A stretch of DNA of 6,775 nucleotides. Source: Tannerellaceae bacterium. GTDB taxonomy: Bacteria > Bacteroidota > Bacteroidia > Bacteroidales > Tannerellaceae. Within the stretch, counting starts at the first letter, position 1. Each line of letters starts with the position of its first letter. Under the pieces are notes generated by a model. It was not told the DNA's origin, did no database searches, and worked only from the letters and a program-made list of their open reading frames with translations. Below are positions 1-6,419 of this stretch, in pieces. The translations under genes and the position numbers were made by a program. The stretch covers positions 1 through 6,775 of the forward strand of contig JAITGL010000019.1 in assembly GCA_031280645.1 (NCBI GenBank), read 5' to 3'.

Positions 1-582
1 GGTATTACACGAATAGGAGACGGACTTTTTAGGTATTGCAACAATCTCAAATCGGTTTCTATACCTAATTCTGTAACAGCCATTGGCCACATGTCTTTCA
101 CTGAAGCAGGAATCACTACGATTACTATCCCGTCGAGCGTAACAAGCATTGCTACTCTTTGCTTCGCTGGCTGTCCATTGACAGAGATCCATTCCGGTAA
201 TTCAATTCCTCCGAGCCTTGGAAGCGATTGTTTTGGTAATGTTGACCGCTACACATGCAAACTCTATGTCCCTAAAGGCGCAATACCTGCATACAAAGCG
301 GCCAACCAATGGAAAGACTTCTATTACATAGCCACAACTGCAATAGAACCCATCGAGGCAAGCAACTTCAAAATATACCCCAACCCTGTTAAAAACGAGC
401 TTTTCATCGAAGGCGGCGAGCTTAATCTCGAAAAGGAAACGGCTTCGATTTACAACTTGCAGGGGCAGGAGATTATAAATCGCAGATTGGAGGGCGCTAC
501 TACTATTAATGTTTCGCAACTGACGCCCGGCGTTTATCTCCTAAAAATCGGCGCATACACGAGCAAGTTTATTAAGGAATAG
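1..582 (+). CDS. BspA-type leucine-rich-repeat surface protein with C-terminal T9SS type A sorting domain (5' partial)
   Basis: The frame is open from the first base to a TAG at 580-582, so this is the last 193 codons of a longer gene; the ATG at 91 is internal. The first ~60 codons carry LRR_5/BspA-like repeats (GLFRYCNNLKSVSIPNSV, then TTITIPSSVTSIATLCFAGC). About codons 80-112 are the usual capping segment of such domains (LYVPKGAIPAYKAANQWKDF). The last ~75 residues match the type A T9SS sorting domain: the YPNPV box (KIYPNPVKNELFIEG), a middle strand IYNLQGQEI, and the end LTPGVYLLKIGAYTSKFIKE. Known for this family: the domain directs export across the outer membrane by the Por machinery, is cleaved, and the protein is released or anchored on the cell surface. 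BspA-type LRRs often bind host or matrix proteins; the ligand here is unknown. The signal peptide lies outside the window. A terminator follows at 609-646. Confidence 0.88.
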   Translation, partial: GITRIGDGLFRYCNNLKSVSIPNSVTAIGHMSFTEAGITTITIPSSVTSIATLCFAGCPLTEIHSGNSIPPSLGSDCFGNVDRYTCKLYVPKGAIPAYKAANQWKDFYYIATTAIEPIEASNFKIYPNPVKNELFIEGGELNLEKETASIYNLQGQEIINRRLEGATTINVSQLTPGVYLLKIGAYTSKFIKE

Positions 583-608
583 GCTTCGTATCGCACAAAA
601 TGAATCAG

Positions 609-646
609 GGCAAGCGTATGTTAATGTACGCTTGCCTTGTTGTTTT
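609..646 (+). terminator. Intrinsic terminator of the LRR/T9SS gene
   Basis: A perfect 10-bp stem (GGCAAGCGTA at 609-618 with TACGCTTGCC at 627-636) encloses an 8-nt loop and is followed by the T-rich tail TTGTTGTTTT (637-646). It begins 26 nt after the stop codon of the surface-protein gene, so it should end that transcript. No T-rich tail is seen on the other strand. Confidence 0.85.
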
Positions 647-705
647 AGAGTGATACTGTTTTATTTCACATTGATTCCCGGATCTTTCTTTGCCTTGCCG
701 GCAAT

Positions 706-1033
706 GCGGTGACTGTCGACCTCGACTTTGGCGGTGATAAATTCGGGAATATTTGTTTAGGCTTGTCCTCAAGCAAGCCTCAATCACCGTAACGGTTACC
801 CCGCGATGGCGACAGATGCGGCTAATGCTGCCGCTTTCATTGTACGTCCGCTTGGCGGAGCTTTGCAAATCTCCGGTCTTAGCATTGGCGAGGAGTTGAG
901 CGTGTATACGATATCCGGCCGTGTTATATATAAAGGAAAGGCGACTGCTTCCGAGATATATCTTCCGATAAATGTTCGCGGCGCGCTGATTGTCGTTGCC
1001 GGCGAGAAGACGGCTAAGGTTGTTATGAAATAG
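706..1033 (+). pseudogene. Decayed 3' remnant of a second surface protein, with an intact C-terminal sorting-like tail
   Basis: The only long open part is 806-1033 (75 codons, stop TAG). Its last ~55 residues (LQISGLSIGEELSVYTISGR, then VIYKG and later IVVAGEKTAKVVMK) resemble the C-terminal beta-sandwich tails of Bacteroidales secreted proteins: the strand order is like the T9SS type A domain of the upstream gene but the YPNPV box is absent. It has no signal peptide and starts in the middle of what looks like a beta domain, so it is unlikely to be a complete gene. Protein-like sequence continues upstream in other frames: frame 1 gives GNAVTVDLDFGGDKFGN (about 700-750), frame 3 gives ASITVTVTP (about 777-803), then frame 2 gives AMATDAANAAAFIVRP (803 onward). 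Together these read like one Ig-like or adhesin-type region broken by at least two frameshifts, the last a probable one-base loss near 801-803. The body of the gene is missing. The alternative is a short hypothetical protein starting at the ATG at 806. A strong terminator follows. Confidence 0.5.
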
Positions 1034-1060
1034 CGACTGCGCGATTAGCCGATAAACAGT

Positions 1061-1102
1061 AGGGCCGTTGAACTATCAAAATGTTCAACGGCCCTTTGTT
1101 TT
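1061..1102 (+). terminator. Strong intrinsic terminator between the convergent gene groups
   Basis: A perfect 13-bp stem (AGGGCCGTTGAAC at 1061-1073, GTTCAACGGCCCT at 1083-1095) encloses a 9-nt loop and is followed by TTGTTTT (1096-1102). The T-rich tail is on the plus strand, so it serves the remnant gene ending at 1033. On the minus strand the hairpin is preceded by an A-rich run but followed by ACTGTTTATC, so it may also stop transcription of the minus-strand operon, less efficiently. No other terminator for that operon is visible between 1104 and 1167. Confidence 0.87.
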
Positions 1103-1167
1103 GAATACGAACAGCGTTTGCTCGCAGTTTTGTGAGTTTTAATACCTTGTTCTATCCGCAAAATAGT

Positions 1168-1665
1168 TCAAAGCCTCCAAGTACAGATAAGCGATTTTGT
1201 TGTCATCGTAAAGCCGCATCGCTGCAATACGTTCTGCGAGGCGTGATTGTTAATCTCGGTTTCGGCGGTGACGTGCAGTACGTCGGGATTCTCCAAGGCC
1301 CATCTGCACATGGCTTTTACGGTTTCGGTCATATAGCCGTTGCGTTCAAATCCGGAGTTGAGGCCGTAGCCTATTTCTACTTCATTGTTCTTGTCGGGGC
1401 ATCCTTTAAAGCATGCGGAACCGACAACGGCGCGGTCGGACTTCCTTATTATAAACCAAAAGGTTTCAAAGAGCGAGTATTCGTTGTCGTCATCGTCAAT
1501 CAGGCAGATTTGCCATTGCACGGTAAGTTTGAGTTCCTCGTCCATCGGCTCCGCTTTGTACAGGCAGTTCAGCTCTTTTTCCAGAGCTGAGATATCTTCA
1601 GTCCATAACCGTAGTTGCCTTGCGGTAAGTGGAACAATCTGGAGCCGATGGGTTTCGAGGTGCAT
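1168..1665 (-). CDS. GNAT-family N-acetyltransferase (RimJ/RimL-like, Acetyltransf_3 type)
   Basis: A 165-residue protein with the size and layout of a single-domain GNAT enzyme, which transfers an acetyl group from acetyl-CoA to an amine. The N-terminus (LETHRLQIVPLT, residues 3-14) is the typical first strand of the RimJ/RimL-like group (RL.L.P.T). Around residue 82 a GSACFKG strand is followed by EVEIGYGL (95-102), the family's beta-4 strand. The acetyl-CoA pyrophosphate loop is at about 105-113 (GFERNGYMT, fitting R-x-G-x-x). NNHASQNVLQRCGF (139-152) is the usual C-terminal N-x-x-S-x-x-x-x-x-x-x-G-F motif. The substrate (ribosomal protein N-terminus, drug or small amine) cannot be told. 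It is the last gene of the minus-strand operon: ATG 20 nt after the HAD gene's stop, stop TGA, no clear Shine-Dalgarno, as is usual in Bacteroidota. Confidence 0.88.
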   Translation of the reverse strand: MHLETHRLQIVPLTARQLRLWTEDISALEKELNCLYKAEPMDEELKLTVQWQICLIDDDDNEYSLFETFWFIIRKSDRAVVGSACFKGCPDKNNEVEIGYGLNSGFERNGYMTETVKAMCRWALENPDVLHVTAETEINNHASQNVLQRCGFTMTTKSLICTWRL

Positions 1666-1685
1666 GCCGATTGTATTGAAGCGGT

Positions 1686-2366
1686 TCAGTTGCTGCCGAG
1701 GCTGCGAACTATGGCGGGCAGCTCGGCGGCGAGTTCTGTCATGTTGTGGAAAAGTTGGTTGGCTCCGGCGTCGAGCAATACCTTGTCGGGCAGCGGGCCG
1801 GTGTTTACGGCGATGGTGAAGATGCCTGCCGCGCGGGCCGACTGTATTCCCATGGGCGCATTTTCAATCACGATAGCTTCCGACGCCTCTGCGCCCGCCT
1901 TCCGGAGGCCCATAAGATATGGCTCCGGATGAGGCTTGCCGATTTGTACGTCGAAGCCTGTTACCATCTTTTCCTTTGTGAAATAACCGGGGAAGTCGCT
2001 GTTGAGCTTGTCGATAAGGCAAAGCTGTCCGGAGCCGGTTACGATGAGGGTGTCGAGGCTGAGGGCGCGGGCTTGTGCCAGAACTTCGCGGATGCCGTTA
2101 ATGATGCGGCCGTCGTTGTATATGGCAAAGAGGTCGGCTTTCTCGGCGTAGATGTCTTTTTGCTCGTTGGGAGTGGCGTCGTGGCCGTAGGTGTCGTGGT
2201 ATAGGATGTTGATGGTACTGTCGCCCGTGCGACCTTCCCATAAGTAGAAGTTTTGAGGATCGTGAACGAGGTTATGACGGGCGGCCACCTCGCTCCAGGC
2301 GCGTATGTGGGCGGGCATGGAGTCGTAAATCACCCCATCCATGTCGAACAGTACGGCTTTGATCAT
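1686..2366 (-). CDS. HAD-superfamily hydrolase, beta-phosphoglucomutase-like (subfamily IA)
   Basis: A 226-residue protein with all four HAD motifs. Motif I is DMDGV at residues 8-12 (D8 nucleophile, D10 acid/base). Motif II is VTGSG at 109-113 (T110). Motif III is GKPHPEPY at 143-150 (K144). Motif IV is [15 protein letters not shown] at 167-181 (E168, with N169 where Asp is common). An alpha-helical C1 cap of about 70 residues follows motif I and includes [13 protein letters not shown] (44-56), similar to beta-phosphoglucomutases and sugar-phosphate phosphatases. The expected role is Mg-dependent dephosphorylation, or mutation, of a small phosphorylated metabolite in the cytoplasm. The DxD pair fits either, and the substrate is not decided by sequence. 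The ATG overlaps the pgi stop as ATGA (2366-2363), so translation is probably coupled. Next to pgi, a hexose-phosphate substrate is a reasonable guess but only that. Confidence 0.92.
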   Translation of the reverse strand: MIKAVLFDMDGVIYDSMPAHIRAWSEVAARHNLVHDPQNFYLWEGRTGDSTINILYHDTYGHDATPNEQKDIYAEKADLFAIYNDGRIINGIREVLAQARALSLDTLIVTGSGQLCLIDKLNSDFPGYFTKEKMVTGFDVQIGKPHPEPYLMGLRKAGAEASEAIVIENAPMGIQSARAAGIFTIAVNTGPLPDKVLLDAGANQLFHNMTELAAELPAIVRSLGSN

Positions 2367-3709
2367 TTCAGTCGGGCTTTTACGGCTTCCGATTGCGCTT
2401 CAAATCCCGGCTTGTCGAGCAGGGCGAACATGTTTGTCTTGTAAGCCTCTACTCCCGGCTGGTCGAACGGATTAACGCCGAGGATGTATCCGCTCGCGGC
2501 GCAAGCCTTTTCAAAGAAGTATATCAATTGTCCGATGTTGTATGGCGCGAGTTCGGGCACGATGATTTCGAGTACCGGAACTCCTCCGTCGATGTGAGCG
2601 AGCTTGGTTCCGAGCTCTGCCATTTTGTTTACGGCGTCGACGCGTTTGCCGGCAAGGTAATTCAGGCCGTCGAAGTCGTCTTTGTCTTTGGGGACGAGTA
2701 CTCGGCGGGCAGGGGTTGCTACCGAGATTACGGTTTCAAATATTGATCGTTCGCCTTCCTGTATCCATTGGCCCATGGAGTGGAGATCGGTTGTGAGGTC
2801 AACGGCGGCGGGGAAGATCCCTTTATGTTGCTTGCCTTCGCTCTCGCCGTATAACTGCTTCCACCATTCGGCAAGGAAGTGTAGCTTGGGATGATAATTG
2901 GCAAGGATCTCTATCTTCTTGCCCGACTTATACAGGTAGTTGCGAACCGAAGCGTATTGTGATGCTATGTTATCGGCAAAGGGCACTGTGGGCACCGTGC
3001 GTTTTTCCATGCTGCGCGCTCCGCTCATCAGCTCGCGGATATTGATTCCGGCAATGGCTATGGGGAGTAAGCCTACGGGCGTGAGAACGGAGAACCGTCC
3101 GCCCACGCTGTCGGGGATAACGAAGGTTTTGTAGTCTTCGCAGTCGGCTAAGTTGCGCAGAGCTCCGCGACGGGCGTCGGTGATTGCAATGACGCGCTCG
3201 CGGGCTTCGGCTTTGCCTACGGATTCCTCCAATAGCTTCTTGAGGATGCGGAAGGCGAGGGCCGGCTCGGTTGTAGTACCCGACTTGGAGATGTTGATCA
3301 GTCCGAAGGATTTTCCCTTCAGCAGGTCGACAAGCTCTGCTAAGTAGTCTTCGCAAATGTTATGCCCGGCATAGAGAATGAGCGGCGACTTGCGCGGCGT
3401 TTGCAGCATGTCGAAACTGTTGCCCAAGGCTTCTATCACGGCTCTTGCGCCGAGGTAGCTTCCGCCGATGCCGATTACTACCACAGTCTCGCATTGCTCG
3501 CGCATTTTGGCGGCTGCTAATTCTATCTCTTCAAGCTCGCCGGCTATTATCGACGACGGAAGGCGTAGCCATCCAAGGAATGAGTTACCTGCTCCTTTGC
3601 CGCTATGCAGCGTTTCCAAGCTTTGCCGGGACGATTCTTCCCATGAAGCAATCTCCTCGGCGGGGATGGAGCTTATTGCTCCGGTGTAATTAAACTGAAT
3701 GGGTTTCAT
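2363..3709 (-). CDS. pgi: Glucose-6-phosphate isomerase
   Basis: This enzyme interconverts glucose 6-phosphate and fructose 6-phosphate in glycolysis and gluconeogenesis. At 448 residues it is the short form (about 450 residues, as in Gram-positives and Bacteroidota), not the ~550-residue form of enterobacteria. Visible hallmarks: [11 protein letters not shown] (80-90); the phosphate-binding SKSGTTTEP (141-149); PGI signature 1, [14 protein letters not shown] (200-213), with its arginine; QLYGESEGK (285-293), carrying the probable catalytic glutamate; DLHSMGQ (308-314), with the ring-opening histidine; and signature 2, [15 protein letters not shown] (407-421), followed by the lysine of EAYKTNM. 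The protein appears complete with no missing key residue. Its ATG overlaps the gpsA stop (ATGA, 3709-3706) and its own stop overlaps the HAD start (ATGA, 2366-2363), so it sits in the middle of a translationally coupled chain. Confidence 0.98.
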   Translation of the reverse strand: MKPIQFNYTGAISSIPAEEIASWEESSRQSLETLHSGKGAGNSFLGWLRLPSSIIAGELEEIELAAAKMREQCETVVVIGIGGSYLGARAVIEALGNSFDMLQTPRKSPLILYAGHNICEDYLAELVDLLKGKSFGLINISKSGTTTEPALAFRILKKLLEESVGKAEARERVIAITDARRGALRNLADCEDYKTFVIPDSVGGRFSVLTPVGLLPIAIAGINIRELMSGARSMEKRTVPTVPFADNIASQYASVRNYLYKSGKKIEILANYHPKLHFLAEWWKQLYGESEGKQHKGIFPAAVDLTTDLHSMGQWIQEGERSIFETVISVATPARRVLVPKDKDDFDGLNYLAGKRVDAVNKMAELGTKLAHIDGGVPVLEIIVPELAPYNIGQLIYFFEKACAASGYILGVNPFDQPGVEAYKTNMFALLDKPGFEAQSEAVKARLK

Positions 3710-4701
3710 TTGAATGTTTCTGTTAGGGTACGGATAACCGTTACGGGTGATTTCTTATTATATAATATATCGTACAAGGCGTCGAGTATCGGCATGTTAA
3801 CCTTGTATCGTTCGTTGATTTCGTGTATACACTTGGCGCCGTAATATCCTTCGGCAATCATTTCCATTTCGAGCTGGGCGGTTTTCACCGAATATCCTTT
3901 GCCTATCATGGTACCGAAGATGCGGTTCCGGCTGAAGCGGGAGTAGGCCGTTACGAGGAGGTCGCCGAGGTACACCGAGCTGTCTATGTCGCGTGGTATG
4001 TCGCTAACGGCGTCGATGAAGCGGCGCATCTCCTGGGTGGCGTTCGACAGGAACACGGCCTGGAAGTTATCGCCGTACTTCATCCCGTGGCATATGCCGG
4101 CCACTATGGAGTAAACGTTTTTCAGCACCGAGGCATACTCAATGCCTGCAACGTCGCGGCATATGGTACTTTTCAGGTACTCGTTGCCGAATACCCGCAA
4201 GAGGGGCTCGGCTCGGTTGGTGTCAACACATCCCAGGGTGATGTACGAAAGGCGTTCGAGGGCGATCTCCTCGGCGTGACACGGGCCGCCGATAACGGCT
4301 ATGCTGTTGAGCGGAACCTGATAGTACTCGGTAAAGTACTCTGTTATCAGCATGTTCTCGTCGGGCACCAATCCTTTTACGGCCGATACTATAAACTTAT
4401 CCTGCATCGAAGTGCGGATCTTGTGTAAATGCTGCTTGAGGAAGGGCGACGGGGTGGCGAAGATTAGGGTATCCGATTCCTTGATAGCCCGGTTTATTTC
4501 GGAGTAGAAGCTTATCCTCTCCATCTCGAACTTTACGCCGGTGAGGTAAGCCGGATTATGCCCCATCTTCTTGAACTCCTCTATCTGATCGGGCCGCCTC
4601 ATGTACCAGTTAACCCGGCCCTGCGTGGAGAGGATGATTTTGGCCAAGGCCGTAGCCCAGCTTCCTCCTCCCATCACGGCTATTCTGCCCGGCAGATTCA
4701 T
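3706..4701 (-). CDS. gpsA: NAD(P)-dependent glycerol-3-phosphate dehydrogenase
   Basis: This enzyme reduces dihydroxyacetone phosphate to sn-glycerol 3-phosphate, the backbone of phospholipids. I place the start at the ATG at 4701-4699, giving 331 residues (E. coli has 339): this ATG overlaps the lysS stop as ATGA (4701-4698), and the protein then begins [20 protein letters not shown], a usual N-terminus. The frame extends two codons upstream to a TTG at 4707, which is less likely. Visible motifs: Rossmann glycine loop GGGSWA (11-16); SAVKGL (106-111), with a conserved lysine; GGPCHAEE (138-145), in place of the common GPSFAEE; the catalytic lysine in VLKNV (192-196); and [15 protein letters not shown] (246-260), the substrate and NAD-binding GDLxxT...SRN block. 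The sequence is complete and looks functional. It lies second in the operon, between lysS and pgi, and is coupled to both by 4-nt overlaps. Confidence 0.97.
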   Translation of the reverse strand: MNLPGRIAVMGGGSWATALAKIILSTQGRVNWYMRRPDQIEEFKKMGHNPAYLTGVKFEMERISFYSEINRAIKESDTLIFATPSPFLKQHLHKIRTSMQDKFIVSAVKGLVPDENMLITEYFTEYYQVPLNSIAVIGGPCHAEEIALERLSYITLGCVDTNRAEPLLRVFGNEYLKSTICRDVAGIEYASVLKNVYSIVAGICHGMKYGDNFQAVFLSNATQEMRRFIDAVSDIPRDIDSSVYLGDLLVTAYSRFSRNRIFGTMIGKGYSVKTAQLEMEMIAEGYYGAKCIHEINERYKVNMPILDALYDILYNKKSPVTVIRTLTETFK

Positions 4702-6236
4702 CGGCAATCGCTGTTCGGGTTTCGCTCCGGGCGCATCTGTGGAAAGAGAAGTACTTCCTGGATACTCTCCTGTCCGGTCAGGAACATAACCAGCCGGTCC
4801 ATTCCGATACCCATGCCGCTGGTAGGGGGCATTCCATATTCGAGGGCGCGAAGGAAGTCGCGGTCGATAAACATGGCTTCGTCGTCGCCTTTCTCGCTAA
4901 GGCGGAGCTGTTCTTCAAAACGGGCGCGCTGGTCGATGGGGTCGTTAAGCTCCGAGTAGGCGTTGGCTATTTCCTTGCCGCATACCATCAGCTCGAAACG
5001 TTCGGTAAGTTCGGGATTGTCGCGATGACGCTTGGTGAGGGGCGACATCTCTATCGGATAGTCTATAATAAACGTAGGCTGCACATAGTTGTTCTCGCAC
5101 TTCTTCCCGAATATTGCGTCGATAAGTTTCCCCTTGCCCATGGTTTTGTCTTGCTCTACTCCGAGGTTGCGGCAGGCCTCGCGCAGTTGGTCTTCGGTCA
5201 TGCCGGATATGTCGACGCCGGTGTTTTCGAGTATGGCCTCGGTCATCGACACGCGGCGATAGGGAGGCTTGAAGTCGATTTCCTTGCCTGCAAACATGGC
5301 GCTGGTTGTACCCAGCACGTCGAGGCATATCTTTTCGATGAGTTGCTCGGTGAAGCTCATCATCCATTTGTAGTCCTTGTATGCAACATATATTTCCATC
5401 ACGGTAAACTCCGGGTTATGGGTGCGATCCATGCCCTCGTTGCGGAAGTTACGACTAAATTCGTATACGCCTTCAAAGCCTCCAACTATAAGGCGTTTCA
5501 GGTATAGCTCGTTGGCTATGCGAAGGTAAAGCTCTATGTCGAGCGCATTATGGTGAGTTATGAAAGGCCTTGCCGCGGCGCCTCCGGGTATGCTTTGCAG
5601 CACGGGAGTATCAACTTCGAGATAGCCTTGCTCGTTAAAGAACTCGCGCATGGAGTTGAATATTTTGGTTCGCTTGACGAATATCTCGCGTATACCCTCG
5701 TTCACGGTGAGGTCTACATACCTCTGGCGATACCTTAGCTCAGGGTCGGTAAAGCCGTCGTAGGTCACGCCGTCTTTCACCTTAACTATGGGGAGGGGGC
5801 GCAAGGCTTTGGCAAGCACGGTAAGCTCGCCGGCGTGGACTGATATCTCGCCCATCTGGGTGCGGAACACATAGCCGCGAACGCCTACATAGTCGCCGAT
5901 ATCGAGCAGCTTTTTGAACACGGTATTGTAAAGCTCCTTATCATTGCCCGGGCAAAGATCATCGCGCGAGATATATACCTGTATCCTGCCCTTTGCATCC
6001 TGAAGCTCCATAAACGAAGCCTTGCCCATGATGCGCCGGCTCATTATACGCCCTGCAATACATACCTGCCTGCGTTCGGCGTCGCCGTCGCTAAAGGCAT
6101 CCTTAATATCTATTGAATAAGCATTGATTGAATACTCTGCGGCCGGATAAGGATCAACCCCCATTTCCCGCAATTTCTCCAGGCTTTCGCGCCTGAACCG
6201 TTCCTGTTCACTTAGTCCGATCTGATTCATTATCAT
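4698..6236 (-). CDS. lysS: Lysyl-tRNA synthetase, class II
   Basis: This enzyme charges tRNA(Lys) with lysine using ATP. The 512 residues comprise an N-terminal anticodon-binding OB-fold (about 57-145, including MSRRIMGKASFMELQDAKG, typical of LysS) and a class II catalytic domain. Motif 1 is around 190-213 (MREFFNEQGYLEVDTPVLQ). A GGAAARPF segment lies at 218-225. Motif 2 is FRNEGMDRTHNPEF (264-277). Motif 3 is GMGIGMDRLVMFL (474-486), with the ATP-binding arginine. The protein ends soon after the conserved FPQMRPE. As I recall, Bacteroides and Porphyromonas LysS carry about 60 further residues after this point; here the stop (TGA) overlaps the gpsA start, so that tail is absent. Two in-frame starts exist (MIMN); the second ATG at 6230 would shorten it by two residues. 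No Shine-Dalgarno is visible. It is the first gene of the operon, and a candidate promoter lies 22 nt upstream. Confidence 0.98.
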   Translation of the reverse strand: MIMNQIGLSEQERFRRESLEKLREMGVDPYPAAEYSINAYSIDIKDAFSDGDAERRQVCIAGRIMSRRIMGKASFMELQDAKGRIQVYISRDDLCPGNDKELYNTVFKKLLDIGDYVGVRGYVFRTQMGEISVHAGELTVLAKALRPLPIVKVKDGVTYDGFTDPELRYRQRYVDLTVNEGIREIFVKRTKIFNSMREFFNEQGYLEVDTPVLQSIPGGAAARPFITHHNALDIELYLRIANELYLKRLIVGGFEGVYEFSRNFRNEGMDRTHNPEFTVMEIYVAYKDYKWMMSFTEQLIEKICLDVLGTTSAMFAGKEIDFKPPYRRVSMTEAILENTGVDISGMTEDQLREACRNLGVEQDKTMGKGKLIDAIFGKKCENNYVQPTFIIDYPIEMSPLTKRHRDNPELTERFELMVCGKEIANAYSELNDPIDQRARFEEQLRLSEKGDDEAMFIDRDFLRALEYGMPPTSGMGIGMDRLVMFLTGQESIQEVLLFPQMRPERNPNSDCR

Positions 6237-6257
6237 ATTGATTATCTAAAAGCGGAG

Positions 6258-6265
6258 CAAAAATA
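6258..6265 (-). promoter_or_regulatory. Candidate Bacteroidota -7 promoter element upstream of lysS
   Basis: Reading the minus strand, TATTTTTG matches the Bacteroidota -7 consensus TAnnTTTG exactly. It would place transcription start a few bases downstream and leave a leader of roughly 15-20 nt before the lysS ATG at 6236. No convincing TTG-type -33 element is seen at the expected distance, so this rests on one short match in an AT-rich stretch. If correct, the operon has its own promoter between the intron 3' end and lysS. Confidence 0.4.
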
Positions 6266-6343
6266 AGAAAATTTCCGAATTGGGAGGGGGGAAGACGCGG
6301 ATCTTGGGGAATGAGTCGTTGGGCGTGTTCCGTTCCGGCGAGA

Positions 6344-6419
6344 ATCGGGTAGGAGGAACGGGATGATTTCCCGCTCCGTCCTCCCACACCGCCGTGCGTA
6401 CCGTTCGGTACACGGCGGT
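6344..6419 (-). ncRNA. Group II intron domains V and VI (ribozyme core and 3' splice end)
   Basis: Domain V on the minus strand: ACCGCCGTG (6419-6411) pairs with CACGGCGGT (6396-6388) in a perfect 9-bp lower helix. A two-nucleotide bulge (6398-6397) follows on the 3' side. The upper helix is TACC/GGTA (4 bp) and is capped by a GAAC tetraloop. This is the size and bulge position of domain V. It continues as GTGTGGGAGGACGG, the usual joint to domain VI in many bacterial introns. Domain VI: outer 6-bp helix GGAGGA/TCCTCC (6384-6379 with 6357-6352), inner helix CGGGA/TCCCG (6373-6369 with 6363-6359). After it comes an unpaired A at 6350, seven bases from the end, in TACCCGAT: a candidate branch point with an intron 3' end at 6344. 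GAAC departs from the usual GNRA loop. Confidence 0.77.

Noticed and set aside
605..868. An 87-codon open frame on the minus strand across the intergenic region
   Set aside because: It runs through the terminator hairpin at 609-646 and has a low-complexity basic composition with no domain; the plus-strand remnant explains the region better.
3823..4428. A 201-codon open frame on the plus strand opposite gpsA
   Set aside because: It lies entirely antisense to a clear gpsA with all motifs and has no recognisable domain; it is a shadow of the coding strand.
4945..5367. A 140-codon open frame on the minus strand inside lysS in another frame
   Set aside because: Its composition is arginine- and histidine-rich, typical of an out-of-frame read of a GC-rich gene, and lysS in the other frame is unmistakable.
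6330..6361. A 7-bp inverted repeat (CCGTTCC and GGAACGG) spanning the intron 3' junction
   Set aside because: It is short, GC-rich and overlaps the domain VI helix, so it may well be chance; no terminal inverted repeats of an insertion sequence accompany it.
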